A stretch of DNA of 61,699 nucleotides. It comes from an uncultured bacterium. Its GTDB lineage: Bacteria > Cyanobacteriota > Vampirovibrionia > Gastranaerophilales > Gastranaerophilaceae. Below the pieces are notes generated by a model. That model was given only the letters and a program-made list of their open reading frames with translations, did no database searches and was not told the DNA's origin. A program made the position numbers and the translations under genes. The stretch covers positions 1 through 61,699 of the forward strand of contig CADBUZ010000013.1 in assembly GCA_902797985.1 (NCBI GenBank), given 5' to 3'. Of the stretch, positions 43,600 to 52,509 are shown piece after piece. Position 1 is the first letter of the stretch. Each line of letters opens with the position of its first letter.

Positions 43600-44496
43600 A
43601 TGAAAAAATATATGATAATATTTTTTATTCTACTATCATTATTGTGTAGAGTATGTGCATCTGAAGGGAAAGTTGATACTTTAACCAAAATGGAGACATC
43701 TGTCCTTGGGGCAGACTATTCAAACCAAAAAACAGAACTTAGACTAAAAAGATTAGAAGAATATGTTTATGGTAAATCCAAAAAAGGTTCAAATGCTGAT
43801 AGGCTAAAACATCTGGCGAAAGACTTGAACGCTGATATGATAGGTCAAGAAATAACACCATGCGAAGATACACTTGCTTATGAAGATGACTACACCCCTG
43901 ACTCAAGTGTAGATTATCCTATTATAAACGAAGTCGAAAAACATTTAAGTATAAAAACCAAACCTGAACAATCACTTCATTCAAGATTAGTCACAATTGA
44001 AAAAAAACTATTTAATAGTGTTTATGATACAGATGATTATTACACACGTGTAGAACGGATAAAAGGGAAAGTATACAAAAATGAAAATCCAACTATAGCT
44101 CACAACTATGACGACGATGATATTTATATCCCTGAGTACGTTGACGAAGATGATGCTGACGGATGGGGAATAGACAGATTATGGCAAAAAAGAAATTCAT
44201 CACGAAGTTCTTTTGGTGAGTTTAACAACTCAAAATTATCAAAACTTGAACAAAAAATTCTACATAGAACATATCCTGACGAAAGCAATAATGACAGGCT
44301 TGCAAGGTTGGAAAACAGTATGTTTGATACAGATTTCTATTATGATAACGAAAATGAACGAATCAACAGGTTAGAAGGAGCTTTAAAAGGTCAAAAAACT
44401 GCAGACAGATATGACAGCAATAAGTTTCAACAAGGTTTAAACACAGCACTTCAAATAGGCGCAATGGTTCTAATGGTATTAGCCTTCATTTTATAA
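43600..44496 (+). CDS. Exported repeat protein with C-terminal membrane helix (298 aa)
   Basis: Sec signal peptide (residues 1-20, LLSLLCRVCA-SEG). The rest holds several copies of a short helical unit with the pattern LE-x2-(I/V/L)-(F/Y/L)-x5-Y-x8-RL-x2-(L/I)E. Examples are LTKMETSVLGADYSNQKTELRLKRLEEYVYG, SRLVTIEKKLFNSVYDTDDYYTRVERIKGKVY, LSKLEQKILHRTYPDESNNDRLARLENSMFD and NERINRLEGALKG. An acidic spacer sits between repeats 2 and 3 (residues 165-190). The C-terminus is a membrane helix (LQIGAMVLMVLAFIL). I do not know a function. Ribosome site GAGGG. Confidence 0.78.
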   Translation: MKKYMIIFFILLSLLCRVCASEGKVDTLTKMETSVLGADYSNQKTELRLKRLEEYVYGKSKKGSNADRLKHLAKDLNADMIGQEITPCEDTLAYEDDYTPDSSVDYPIINEVEKHLSIKTKPEQSLHSRLVTIEKKLFNSVYDTDDYYTRVERIKGKVYKNENPTIAHNYDDDDIYIPEYVDEDDADGWGIDRLWQKRNSSRSSFGEFNNSKLSKLEQKILHRTYPDESNNDRLARLENSMFDTDFYYDNENERINRLEGALKGQKTADRYDSNKFQQGLNTALQIGAMVLMVLAFIL

Positions 44497-44498
44497 GA

Positions 44499-44702
44499 TT
44501 ATGCTACCGCTAATGCCGGTCTATCAGGTTCTATGTATGGATTAGTTTGATAATTAAAATTGTACTGTTGAGATGTTTGTTGTGCAAACAATTCCATTTG
44601 ACCATAACTATATCTTTGACCGGTTTGAGGATTTGTTCTGTATGGTGCATCTGCACTTGTATACTGAATAAAATCTCTAACAGTATCTAAAAATGAACCC
44701 AT
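44499..44702 (-). CDS. Small lineage-specific protein (67 aa)
   Basis: Not recognised. MGSFLDTVRDFIQYTSADAPYRTNPQTGQRYSYGQ and a Gln/Asn/Tyr-rich C-terminus; no signal peptide or membrane span. The gene is credible despite its size because it has a good ribosome site (GGACGGAG, 7 bases before ATG) and one of the three strongest shared-class promoters just upstream. It is convergent with the 43600 gene, 2 bases away. Confidence 0.75.
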   Translation of the reverse strand: MGSFLDTVRDFIQYTSADAPYRTNPQTGQRYSYGQMELFAQQTSQQYNFNYQTNPYIEPDRPALAVA

Positions 44703-44732
44703 TATTTTCTCCGTCCTATTATTTCCTATGTA

Positions 44733-44794
44733 TATATAAAGTATATATAAGAAAAATAATTGCTTAAATCAAAAAATATATTAAGAAATATTAA
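44733..44794 (-). promoter_or_regulatory. Shared-class promoter of the 44702 gene
   Basis: Minus-strand order: TTAATATTTCTTAA (44794-44781), 18 bases, CAATTATTT (44762-44754), 11 bases, ACTTTATATATA (from 44742; -10 within 44738-44733). Read on the plus strand, the palindrome is the same 14-mer TTAAGAAATATTAA as at 29289, here facing the other way, as expected for a symmetric dimer site. Confidence 0.65.
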
Positions 44795-44812
44795 CTTATA
44801 AAAAACTGAACA

Positions 44813-44845
44813 AAAAAAATATGCGGCTGCCAATTGGTAACCGCC
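44813..44845 (-). terminator. Terminator of the 5'-nucleotidase gene
   Basis: On the minus strand GGCGGTTACC-AATT-GGCAGCCGC forms a 9-bp stem with one mismatch, followed by ATATTTTTTTT. Located 36 bases past the stop codon at 44881. Confidence 0.8.
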
Positions 44846-44880
44846 TTATATAATTTCTCCCATAATATATTTTTTAATTC

Positions 44881-46584
44881 TTATACAATATTAATCCTTC
44901 CTGTAATATTTATATCAATTGGTTTATTTTGATGCTTGATATAATCCGCAATGAGCTTATCTTCGCTAAAGTCGAATATCTTTTCTGCATGATCAAGTTG
45001 GTTAAACGCAGTTAAACCGTCACCGCCTCTAAGTACGAAATCATCAGCTGCAATTCTGTATATTTTATTCGAATCAGGATTATTAATATCTATTTTTCGT
45101 TGAGTTCCATCCTTTGCTGTATATGTCATATCAAGAAGTTCTCCTGTTTCTTTCTTGACAGAATATGTTAATCCGGAAGCATAAATAAGTCCGGGTTTAC
45201 CGTTTTTGTCAACGACTGACTTACAGCCGCCTTTTATTCCTTCAACTAAATCTTTCTCAGATATTGTTGTAATAGCCATACCATCCCCAAATGGAGAGAT
45301 AGATTTTACATCAGAAGAATCGATTTCACCAGGTTCAAATACATTTCTGATATTACCTGCATTTACAATACCTATATCTACATTTAATTCATTTCTGATA
45401 GCATCTGCTACGAAGTTAGCATGAGGGTTTTCTTCGCTCAATCTTTGTTTTGGACAAGGCAGTGCAGAATTAATTACACCCAATTTTTCAGGATGTCCCA
45501 TAATATCATTAAACATTTTTTTGTAAATCATATTTCTAGGACGTTTACTTGTTTCATACAAATTATTAGATGCTTCTACAAGAACACCGTCCTTATCAAA
45601 AACCAACTCTGCTTTCCCATAATAATTCCCGTCTTTTTCTGCATTTGTAATCAAAACAGGTTCGCCTGCTTTTGATACAAAAAGATTTTCCCCAGGTTTT
45701 ATACCATCAACATAGGTATGAGAATGTCCGCCTATTATAACATCAATGCCTGATGTATTTTCAGCAATTACTCTATCGCCCAAGTGACCAACATGAGAAA
45801 GTAGGAATATATGTTTTACACCTTTTTTCTGTAAATCATCCACTTCAGATTGAATATCTTTTAAAGTGTCTTCCATGCTATCAATAGTAAAATCAGTATA
45901 TAATTCAGGGTGAGTCATTCTTGTTCGCATATCAACAGGTGCTATACCTACAACACCATATTGCACCCCTTTGTAATCGCCGATATATGAATCGACTAAT
46001 TTGTCGTGTATAAATGCTCCATTTTCACCTTTCGGACTATCCTTTGAATCTATATCTTGTTTAAAATTTGCTGCAAGATATTTCATTTTTAAATTATCTG
46101 TTAATTCTTTAAAATTCTTTTCCGACATATCAACATCATGATTACCAAGAGCAGATGATTCAAAATCTTCCCCATCCATATATGCAAGGACACAGTCATT
46201 TACTTGCTTATTTCTGTCATCACCAATCATATTATCCCCACCGGAAAATCTTATATCACAATCCCTTAGAGCATCACCGATTTTTGCTAATTTTATATAT
46301 TGACCGTGAACATCGTTAATATATCCTATTTTTAATCTTGTCTTACCATCTTCTCCAATAGGAGATGATACATCAGATTCTTTATCAAATTGTGCATTAT
46401 AAGCTATATTAGATACAAAATATTTTAACCCCGGAGATTTTAATGTTGTTGCATAACTATATATTTTAGGAGGGATTTCTTTTGTATCCTTTATACTCGA
46501 ACCTGCATTATTGTTATTTACCATTGTTGGCATATAACCTGATCTGTGAGTTGTTTGAATATTATGGGAAGAAAAATTAATCAT
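44881..46584 (-). CDS. 5'-nucleotidase / 2',3'-cyclic phosphodiesterase family (UshA-like), no Sec signal
   Basis: Two-domain metallophosphatase. Metal-binding motifs: INDVHGQYIKL (near 90), SGGDNMIGDD, ALGNHDVDMS, LLSHVGHLGDR and GGHSHTYVDG; C-terminal 5'-nucleotidase domain with NFVADAIRNELNVDIGIVNAGNIR and the substrate segment FGDGMAITTIS. 567 aa. UshA-type enzymes are normally exported with a Sec signal. Here the first 70 residues are Asn/Ser/Thr-rich with INFSS at the very start and no hydrophobic segment, so either it stays in the cytosol or leaves by another route. Ribosome site AAAAAGGTG. Monocistronic with its own terminator. Confidence 0.9.
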   Translation of the reverse strand: MINFSSHNIQTTHRSGYMPTMVNNNNAGSSIKDTKEIPPKIYSYATTLKSPGLKYFVSNIAYNAQFDKESDVSSPIGEDGKTRLKIGYINDVHGQYIKLAKIGDALRDCDIRFSGGDNMIGDDRNKQVNDCVLAYMDGEDFESSALGNHDVDMSEKNFKELTDNLKMKYLAANFKQDIDSKDSPKGENGAFIHDKLVDSYIGDYKGVQYGVVGIAPVDMRTRMTHPELYTDFTIDSMEDTLKDIQSEVDDLQKKGVKHIFLLSHVGHLGDRVIAENTSGIDVIIGGHSHTYVDGIKPGENLFVSKAGEPVLITNAEKDGNYYGKAELVFDKDGVLVEASNNLYETSKRPRNMIYKKMFNDIMGHPEKLGVINSALPCPKQRLSEENPHANFVADAIRNELNVDIGIVNAGNIRNVFEPGEIDSSDVKSISPFGDGMAITTISEKDLVEGIKGGCKSVVDKNGKPGLIYASGLTYSVKKETGELLDMTYTAKDGTQRKIDINNPDSNKIYRIAADDFVLRGGDGLTAFNQLDHAEKIFDFSEDKLIADYIKHQNKPIDINITGRINIV

Positions 46585-46662
46585 AACACACCTTTTTACT
46601 TACTATACTAATGCATGTGCTATTTATTTTTTGCTAGTATAAAACTCATATTTAATAAAACT

Positions 46663-47277
46663 TTACATTGAAAGATATTTCAACGTTTCTCTCAACAATT
46701 CTTCGGAATCATCTCTGTTTTCACACTTATTTAACACAACTTTATATGCTGTATTAATTTCTTCTTCTGTATATCCGAGAGATAACAAAATAGACGTTGT
46801 TTCCTGACTTGCAGGAGATAATTCAATATTGTTAAATTTATCAGATACTACAGCAATATTTGCTTTTATCAATTTATCTCTTAGTTCAAGTATTATTTTC
46901 TGTGCTAATTTTTGACCAACACCTTTTGCGAGTGTTAACTCTTTGTATTCCTCATTTATTACAATTGAAATCAAATCGCATGTACTAAATCTGCCTAAAA
47001 GAGCCAGTGCCATTTTTGTACCGACTCCGGAAACTGAAGTTAGATATGTAAAAAGATCTCTGGTATCTTTTTTAAGAAATCCGCACAAGGTCATTGAATC
47101 TTCTTTGTGGAGTAATTTTGTATATAATTTAATTTCGTTATCTTTATCAATATTTGAGTTAAAATCTAATTCTGATACTTCTAAACAATACCCTATTCCG
47201 TTTGTTTCTAATATAAAATAGCATCCGTTTGTTGTTGTATATTTATCCGTAAGAATACCTTTTATATACTCAAACAT
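46663..47277 (-). CDS. ruvA: Holliday junction branch-migration protein RuvA
   Basis: DNA-binding subunit of RuvAB in recombination repair. N-terminal OB fold (MFEYIKGILTDKYTTTNGCYFILETNGIGYCLEVS), two helix-hairpin-helix motifs (FTYLTSVSGVGTKMALALLG; LTLAKGVGQKLAQKIILELRDKL) and a flexible C-terminal domain III that binds RuvB. 204 aa, as in E. coli. It overlaps the dxr end by 16 bases and has AGGAG as ribosome site. ruvB and ruvC are not adjacent. Confidence 0.95.
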   Translation of the reverse strand: MFEYIKGILTDKYTTTNGCYFILETNGIGYCLEVSELDFNSNIDKDNEIKLYTKLLHKEDSMTLCGFLKKDTRDLFTYLTSVSGVGTKMALALLGRFSTCDLISIVINEEYKELTLAKGVGQKLAQKIILELRDKLIKANIAVVSDKFNNIELSPASQETTSILLSLGYTEEEINTAYKVVLNKCENRDDSEELLRETLKYLSM

Positions 47278-48413
47278 TGGTAACTCCTATGAATCAATTC
47301 TTTTGTTTTTTCACGAATTTCTTTATCTGTTTCAAAAATTTCATCAATAGTCGGATTTTTGATAACATTATGAGAAGAATATATTTTCTCTGCAATTTCA
47401 TAGATATCGTATAATTTTATCTCACCGTTCAAGAACGCAAATACAGCTTCTTCATCTGCACCATTAAGAGCCACAGTTGCCGTACCACCTGTTCTGCCTG
47501 CGGAATAAGCAAGGTTCAAAAATGGAAACTTTTCAAAATCAGGTGCTTGAAAATCTAACCTTGCTATTTCTGAAAAACTAAAGCTTTTTGACTTAATTCC
47601 TTCATATCTTTCCGGATAACATATTGCATATTGGATAGGGATATGCATACTAGGCAGTCCTATTTGAGCAATAACACTACCATCAACATATTCAATTGCC
47701 GAATGAACAACACTTTGCGGATGAACAACAACATCAATTTTGTCATATGGCATATTAAACAAATGATGTGCTTCTATAATTTCTAATCCCTTATTCATAA
47801 GAGTTGCGCTGTCAACAGTAATTTTTCTTCCCATATTCCAACGAGGATGAGCAAGTGCTTGCTCTACAGTTGCAGACTTCATATCCTCAATTGTCTTATT
47901 TAAAAATGGTCCTCCTGATGCAGTTATTATTAATTTTTCAACTTGTGAAATATCTTTTATACATTGATGAATTGCACAATGTTCACTATCCACCGGAACA
48001 ATATTAACATTGTTATCTTTTGCGAGTTTCATAACAATATCACCCGCCATAACAAGAGTTTCCTTGTTTGCAAGAGCAATATCAATTCCATTTTTTATTG
48101 CGGTTATTGTGGGTTTTAACCCTATTTTGCCTGATACGGCAACTAAAATTATGTCATTTTCTTGATTGGAACAGATTTCTTCCAACCCCTCAGAACCAAA
48201 CAAGACATTCTTGCATCCTTGAACATTTTCAGGATGAGAAGACACACAAACAGACTTAGGATGGAATTTTTCAATCTGTTTATTTAATAAATCAGTATTT
48301 CCACCGGCAGATAAAGAAATTATCTCAAACTTGTCTGATAATTTCTCTATAACCTCCAACGCTTGAGTACCAATTGAACCGGTTGAACCAAGTATACTAA
48401 TACGCTTTTTCAT
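47262..48413 (-). CDS. dxr: 1-deoxy-D-xylulose 5-phosphate reductoisomerase
   Basis: Second step of the MEP isoprenoid route, making 2-C-methyl-D-erythritol 4-phosphate with NADPH. NADPH-binding GSTGSIGTQALEV at residues 8-20, ANKETLVMAG near 120, the metal/substrate loop PVDSEHCAIHQ and the HPRWNMGRKITVDSATLMNKGLEIIEAHHLF block, then VVHPQSVVHSAIEYVDGSVIAQIG. 383 aa. I start at ATG 48413 (MKKRISILG), where TATAAT ends 6 bases before the codon and no ribosome site exists; the longer reading to 48440 lacks support. Coupled to ruvA. Confidence 0.95.
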   Translation of the reverse strand: MKKRISILGSTGSIGTQALEVIEKLSDKFEIISLSAGGNTDLLNKQIEKFHPKSVCVSSHPENVQGCKNVLFGSEGLEEICSNQENDIILVAVSGKIGLKPTITAIKNGIDIALANKETLVMAGDIVMKLAKDNNVNIVPVDSEHCAIHQCIKDISQVEKLIITASGGPFLNKTIEDMKSATVEQALAHPRWNMGRKITVDSATLMNKGLEIIEAHHLFNMPYDKIDVVVHPQSVVHSAIEYVDGSVIAQIGLPSMHIPIQYAICYPERYEGIKSKSFSFSEIARLDFQAPDFEKFPFLNLAYSAGRTGGTATVALNGADEEAVFAFLNGEIKLYDIYEIAEKIYSSHNVIKNPTIDEIFETDKEIREKTKELIHRSYQCLSI

Positions 48414-48419
48414 AACTAA

Positions 48420-48425
48420 ATTATA
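48420..48425 (-). promoter_or_regulatory. -10 box of a possible leaderless dxr promoter
   Basis: TATAAT, 6 bases (TTAGTT), ATG on the minus strand. A perfect TTGACA lies at 48453-48448, but 22 bases from the -10, longer than optimal; no better -35 is seen. Confidence 0.45.
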
Positions 48426-48483
48426 CTTCAAATACAACATTGATTCATGTCAAGAGAGTAATGTTTTTACAAATATTAAATAT

Positions 48484-49551
48484 TTACCTCAATTTACCCC
48501 TAGGATCTAAAATATCCCTCACAGTATCACCTATAAGGTTAAAACAAAGAACAGCTATAAATATAAGCAGTCCGGGTGTCAAAAGCCAAGGGCGATATAA
48601 AATATTAATATACTCTTGAGCTTCTTTAAGCATATTACCCCAACTGGCATCAGGTTGCTGTATCCCTAATCCTAAAAAGCTCAATCCTGATTCCGAAAGA
48701 ATATATGAAGGAACACTTAAAGTCATAGCAATTATTACATAACTCGTAGTCTGAGGTAATATGTGACGAAGAATAATTCTCATTTTAGAAGCACCTATTG
48801 TTTCTGAAGCCTGAACAAATTCTTCATTTTTTATAGATAACACCATCCCTCTAACCACACGAGCAAAACCTGCCCACCCAATCAACGCAAGAATAACAAC
48901 AATAAGCGTAAATCTTTGTGCGCTAGTCATATTAGCAGGAAGAATAGATGCCAATATTATCAATAAATAAAAACTTGGAATAGCCATAACAGCTTCTGCA
49001 AATCTCATCATCAATATATCAACCCATCCGCCAAAATAACCGGATATTCCGCCATATAACAATCCTATCGGGAAAAGTATAAATAATGCAAGAAAACCTA
49101 TTGTTAAAGAAATTCTACCCCCAAAAAGTAAACGAGAAAATACATCTCTACCATTTATGTCTGTGCCTAATAAATATATTCTCCCACCATCATCTGTTCC
49201 AAACAAATGTATTGAACAAGGAATGACACCCAATATTTTATATGGTTCAGCTTTAACAAATAGTTTTAAATAATGTTTCTTACTTCTGTCCAATTGATAA
49301 ACATTTTGATATAATTTTGGTTCAAATACACGAATATAATTATATGTGTACGGCAATGAAAGATGCCCCTCTTCCGTAATTGTATATATAGGTGATGGTG
49401 GGGCATATGCCTGATTTCTGTCTGAAAAATCTTTAGAATATGGTGCTATAAAGTTTGCACACGCAATGCATAAATACATTAATACCAGCACTATCAAAGC
49501 TATCCCTGCAAATTTGTCTTTTAAGATTCCCTTTATAATATCTTTAATCAT
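48484..49551 (-). CDS. Oligopeptide-type ABC transporter permease (OppC-like)
   Basis: Inner-membrane permease of the DppC/OppC family. Helix 1 is at residues 17-35, then an unusually long loop (about 36-115, with NQAYAPPSPIYTITEEGHLSLPYTYNYIRVF), LFGTDDGGRIYLLGTDINGRDVFSRLLFGGRISLTIGFL, and the EAA-type loop VRGMVLSIKNEEFVQASETIGASKMRIILRHILP. C-terminal ...GDTVRDILDPRGK. 355 aa. GAGGGGG before ATG. Third gene of the cluster; the two ATPase genes that usually follow are not present. Confidence 0.92.
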   Translation of the reverse strand: MIKDIIKGILKDKFAGIALIVLVLMYLCIACANFIAPYSKDFSDRNQAYAPPSPIYTITEEGHLSLPYTYNYIRVFEPKLYQNVYQLDRSKKHYLKLFVKAEPYKILGVIPCSIHLFGTDDGGRIYLLGTDINGRDVFSRLLFGGRISLTIGFLALFILFPIGLLYGGISGYFGGWVDILMMRFAEAVMAIPSFYLLIILASILPANMTSAQRFTLIVVILALIGWAGFARVVRGMVLSIKNEEFVQASETIGASKMRIILRHILPQTTSYVIIAMTLSVPSYILSESGLSFLGLGIQQPDASWGNMLKEAQEYINILYRPWLLTPGLLIFIAVLCFNLIGDTVRDILDPRGKLR

Positions 49552-49555
49552 CTTA

Positions 49556-50521
49556 TTACCCCCTCACCCTTGGATCGGTAATAATCAAAAGGATATCTGC
49601 CAATAAATTACCAAGAACTAACATTATAGAACCTATCATTAAAGAAGCCATAACAAGATTTATATCTGATTTCATAACTGCTTCGAGGATTAAACGTCCT
49701 AGCCCCGGATATTGAAAAACATATTCAGTTAAAGCAGCTCCACTAAGCAATCCCGCAAATTCAAACCCTAACAATGTAATCATTGGATTTATAGCATTTC
49801 TAAGTGCATGTTTAAATATAATCTTGCCCTCACAAAGGCCTTTTGCTCTGGCAAACTTAATATAGTCACTATCAAGCACATCAAGCATATTCGCTCTCAT
49901 TTGACGTTGCAACCCTGCTAAAGATAATGTAAAAAGAACTGTGACAGGAAGAACTAAATGTTTTGAAATATCTAAAACTTTTCCTATAAAGGATAAATCA
50001 CTAAAATTATAACTTGTTAATCCTCCAACAGGGAACAAACCCGTTTTTACGGCAAATATTAATAATAATATAGCAAAAAAGAATGATGGTATTGCCATCC
50101 CTATACTGGATAAAATTGTTAACAGCCTATCATAAGAGCTTTTGTTATACACCGCCCCCAGTATACCCAACGGTATTCCAACTGACCACGTCATAAATAT
50201 AACTACAAATGTTAACAAAAGCGTGTTTGGTATTCTTTCAGCAAGTTTTTGAGAAACTTTTTCCCCACTTGATGTAACCCCAAGATCACCTTTAACAAAT
50301 GATTTTGCCCACAGACCATATTGCACTATGATTGGTTTATCTAAACCCAACCTAATTTTTTCTTTCTGTAATGTTTCTTGTGATATAGATGGATTCAACC
50401 TCAATTCCGCTAACGGATCAACAGGGGATAATCTTATTATAAAAAAGCTTATAATTGATACCAATATTAGCAAAGGGATTGTCTGTAAAATTCTTTTAAG
50501 GATAAACTTTAAAAGCTTCAT
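49556..50521 (-). CDS. Oligopeptide-type ABC transporter permease (OppB-like)
   Basis: Inner-membrane permease of the DppB/OppB family, 321 aa: FILKRILQTIPLLILVSIISFFIIRLSPVDP at the N-terminus, LGLDKPIIVQYGLWAKSFVKGDLGVTSSGEKVSQKLAERIPNTLLL, then MLDVLDSDYIKFARAKGLCEGKIIFKHALRNAINPMITLLG (the EAA loop facing the ATPase). Ribosome site GGGGGG. The start overlaps the stop of the upstream binding-protein gene by 4 bases (ATGA), so the subunits are made together. Confidence 0.94.
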   Translation of the reverse strand: MKLLKFILKRILQTIPLLILVSIISFFIIRLSPVDPLAELRLNPSISQETLQKEKIRLGLDKPIIVQYGLWAKSFVKGDLGVTSSGEKVSQKLAERIPNTLLLTFVVIFMTWSVGIPLGILGAVYNKSSYDRLLTILSSIGMAIPSFFFAILLLIFAVKTGLFPVGGLTSYNFSDLSFIGKVLDISKHLVLPVTVLFTLSLAGLQRQMRANMLDVLDSDYIKFARAKGLCEGKIIFKHALRNAINPMITLLGFEFAGLLSGAALTEYVFQYPGLGRLILEAVMKSDINLVMASLMIGSIMLVLGNLLADILLIITDPRVRG

Positions 50522-52383
50522 TTTCTGTTCCCCCCATCTATATACAATTCTTCTAAATTATATATTAAACCTGATAAAGTTGAAGGATAGAGATTCTTTA
50601 TCTTTCTTCTAATCGCATAAATTCGTATAGGTGAATATAAATATATAATTGGAGCCTCATTATATATTATCTGCTGATATTCATCATAATATTTTTTACG
50701 CTCAGAGAAACTCAACTTTAATGCAGCTTTTTCAAATAATTCATCAATTCTTTTTTCCCATGGACGAATATCTTTTAATGGCTGATTTGGTTGCCTTTGA
50801 TTAAATAAATGCAGAGGTCCAGAAGAATACCAAACATTTTTACCATTATGCGGTTCTACAGGAGAGCCTGTAAGTCCTAAAATAATCAAATCCCAGTCAA
50901 ACGAGTTTGTTATTTTGTTAACAAGAGAATTGAATTCTATTGGTTTAAAATTGACTTTTATTCCAATATCCGCCAAATCTTGTTTTACCATAACTCCGAG
51001 AGCTTCTCTTTCAGTATTTCCCGCATTTGTAGATAAATCTATCTCTACTTGATTACCATACTTGTCATATAGTTGTCCGTTTTTAAAAGAGAACCCGCTA
51101 TTTTTCAATAAATTCTTCGCTTTATTTATATCACGTTTGTGACCTTTTATTTTAGAATTATAGTAAATACCATTAGGACTTTCTGCCGTAAACAAAGGGG
51201 TTGCCATTCCATTAGCTATATTTTGAACCATGCTATCTCTATCAATTGCATAATCAATTGCTTTTCTAAAATTAGTATCATTAAACCATCTTTGTTTTTT
51301 TATAGGAACAAAATATTTTATTTTTCCATTTTCTTTTCTATAACGGGTGTTCATATTTACTGCAATAAACATAGTCCCATTATCTGCACCCAGATTATAT
51401 ATAACGTAATCAGATGCGCTCTCCTTTGCTTTGTATCTTGCGACATCACCGCCTTTTAAAGATATTTCATCAAGTTCTCCTGCCTCAAATTTAAGAATTT
51501 GATTATTTATATCTCCAACAATTAAATATATAATTTTATCTAAATAAGGAAGCTTTTCACCATTTTTATTTATCATATAATAATTAGGATTTTTTTCAAA
51601 AATAACTCTTTGTGCAGGAACATATTCCTTTAATCTATATGCTCCACTTGAAACAATGTCCTTTGGATTTATATTTGTCGATAAAAATCTGTTGAAATTA
51701 TTTTGCCAGTTTTTATCTTTAGAAAAATAATGTTTTGGCGCTATTGGAGCGGAAAGCATTCTTAAAAAAGGTGCAAACTGTCTTTTTATAATAAATTCTA
51801 CCGTATAATCATCAATTTTTCTTATTTTAGGGAGTTCCCCTTCAATAATCATCCCATCTCTTGTAGAAGTATTCCCAAGTCCTGCAAAAATTATATCCTT
51901 CCAAGTAAAGATAACATCATCAGCAGTAATTGGTTTCCCATCAGACCAAATCACACCCTTCCTAAGATGTATAATATAATGATTTCCTCTTATATCGATT
52001 GACTTTGCAAGTTTTGGAAGAACTTTCCCTGTCATAGGATTTGTTGTAAACAACCCATCATACATCATATCTGCCATAGTAGAAGAAGTTGCATCTGTTG
52101 AAGTAAACGGATTAAAGGTTTTTGGACCTTCACCTATAGTAGAAGATACTATTTCTCCTCCAAATTTCCCGATTGGCAATTGTGATTGAAGATAATCCAC
52201 TCCATTTATTGTTTTAGTTACAGGAATTGGATAATCTAAATTTAACTCAACCGCATCAGGATTTGGTTTTATATTTGCAGAGTCTAAGATATATCTATTT
52301 TCTTTAGCATCTTTTTTTAAAAACAAACAAAGAAATAGAACACCTATTAAACAAATGACTATAATTTTTACAGCTCTATTCAT
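50518..52383 (-). CDS. Oligopeptide-type ABC transporter substrate-binding protein
   Basis: 621-aa binding protein of SBP family 5. N-terminal hydrophobic anchor (residues 5-22) with a Cys but no clear lipobox, then STIGEGPKTFNPFTSTDATSSTMADMMYDGLF, KVLPKLAKSIDIRGNHYIIHLRKGVIWSDGKPITADDVIFTWKDI (family signature) and the C-terminal lobe. Start chosen at ATG 52383, preceded by TATTCT at 6 bases and no ribosome site. The ligand could be peptides or another compound, since this family is broad; context does not decide it. Confidence 0.92.
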   Translation of the reverse strand: MNRAVKIIVICLIGVLFLCLFLKKDAKENRYILDSANIKPNPDAVELNLDYPIPVTKTINGVDYLQSQLPIGKFGGEIVSSTIGEGPKTFNPFTSTDATSSTMADMMYDGLFTTNPMTGKVLPKLAKSIDIRGNHYIIHLRKGVIWSDGKPITADDVIFTWKDIIFAGLGNTSTRDGMIIEGELPKIRKIDDYTVEFIIKRQFAPFLRMLSAPIAPKHYFSKDKNWQNNFNRFLSTNINPKDIVSSGAYRLKEYVPAQRVIFEKNPNYYMINKNGEKLPYLDKIIYLIVGDINNQILKFEAGELDEISLKGGDVARYKAKESASDYVIYNLGADNGTMFIAVNMNTRYRKENGKIKYFVPIKKQRWFNDTNFRKAIDYAIDRDSMVQNIANGMATPLFTAESPNGIYYNSKIKGHKRDINKAKNLLKNSGFSFKNGQLYDKYGNQVEIDLSTNAGNTEREALGVMVKQDLADIGIKVNFKPIEFNSLVNKITNSFDWDLIILGLTGSPVEPHNGKNVWYSSGPLHLFNQRQPNQPLKDIRPWEKRIDELFEKAALKLSFSERKKYYDEYQQIIYNEAPIIYLYSPIRIYAIRRKIKNLYPSTLSGLIYNLEELYIDGGNRK

Positions 52384-52509
52384 AAATATAGAATAGCATA
52401 AATTATACAAATTTAATAATATACAATATGGCTATTTAATAAACTATATAAAAAAGTAGTACATCTTTTATGTACTACTTTTAAAATTATATTCATACCT
52501 AAATTAATC

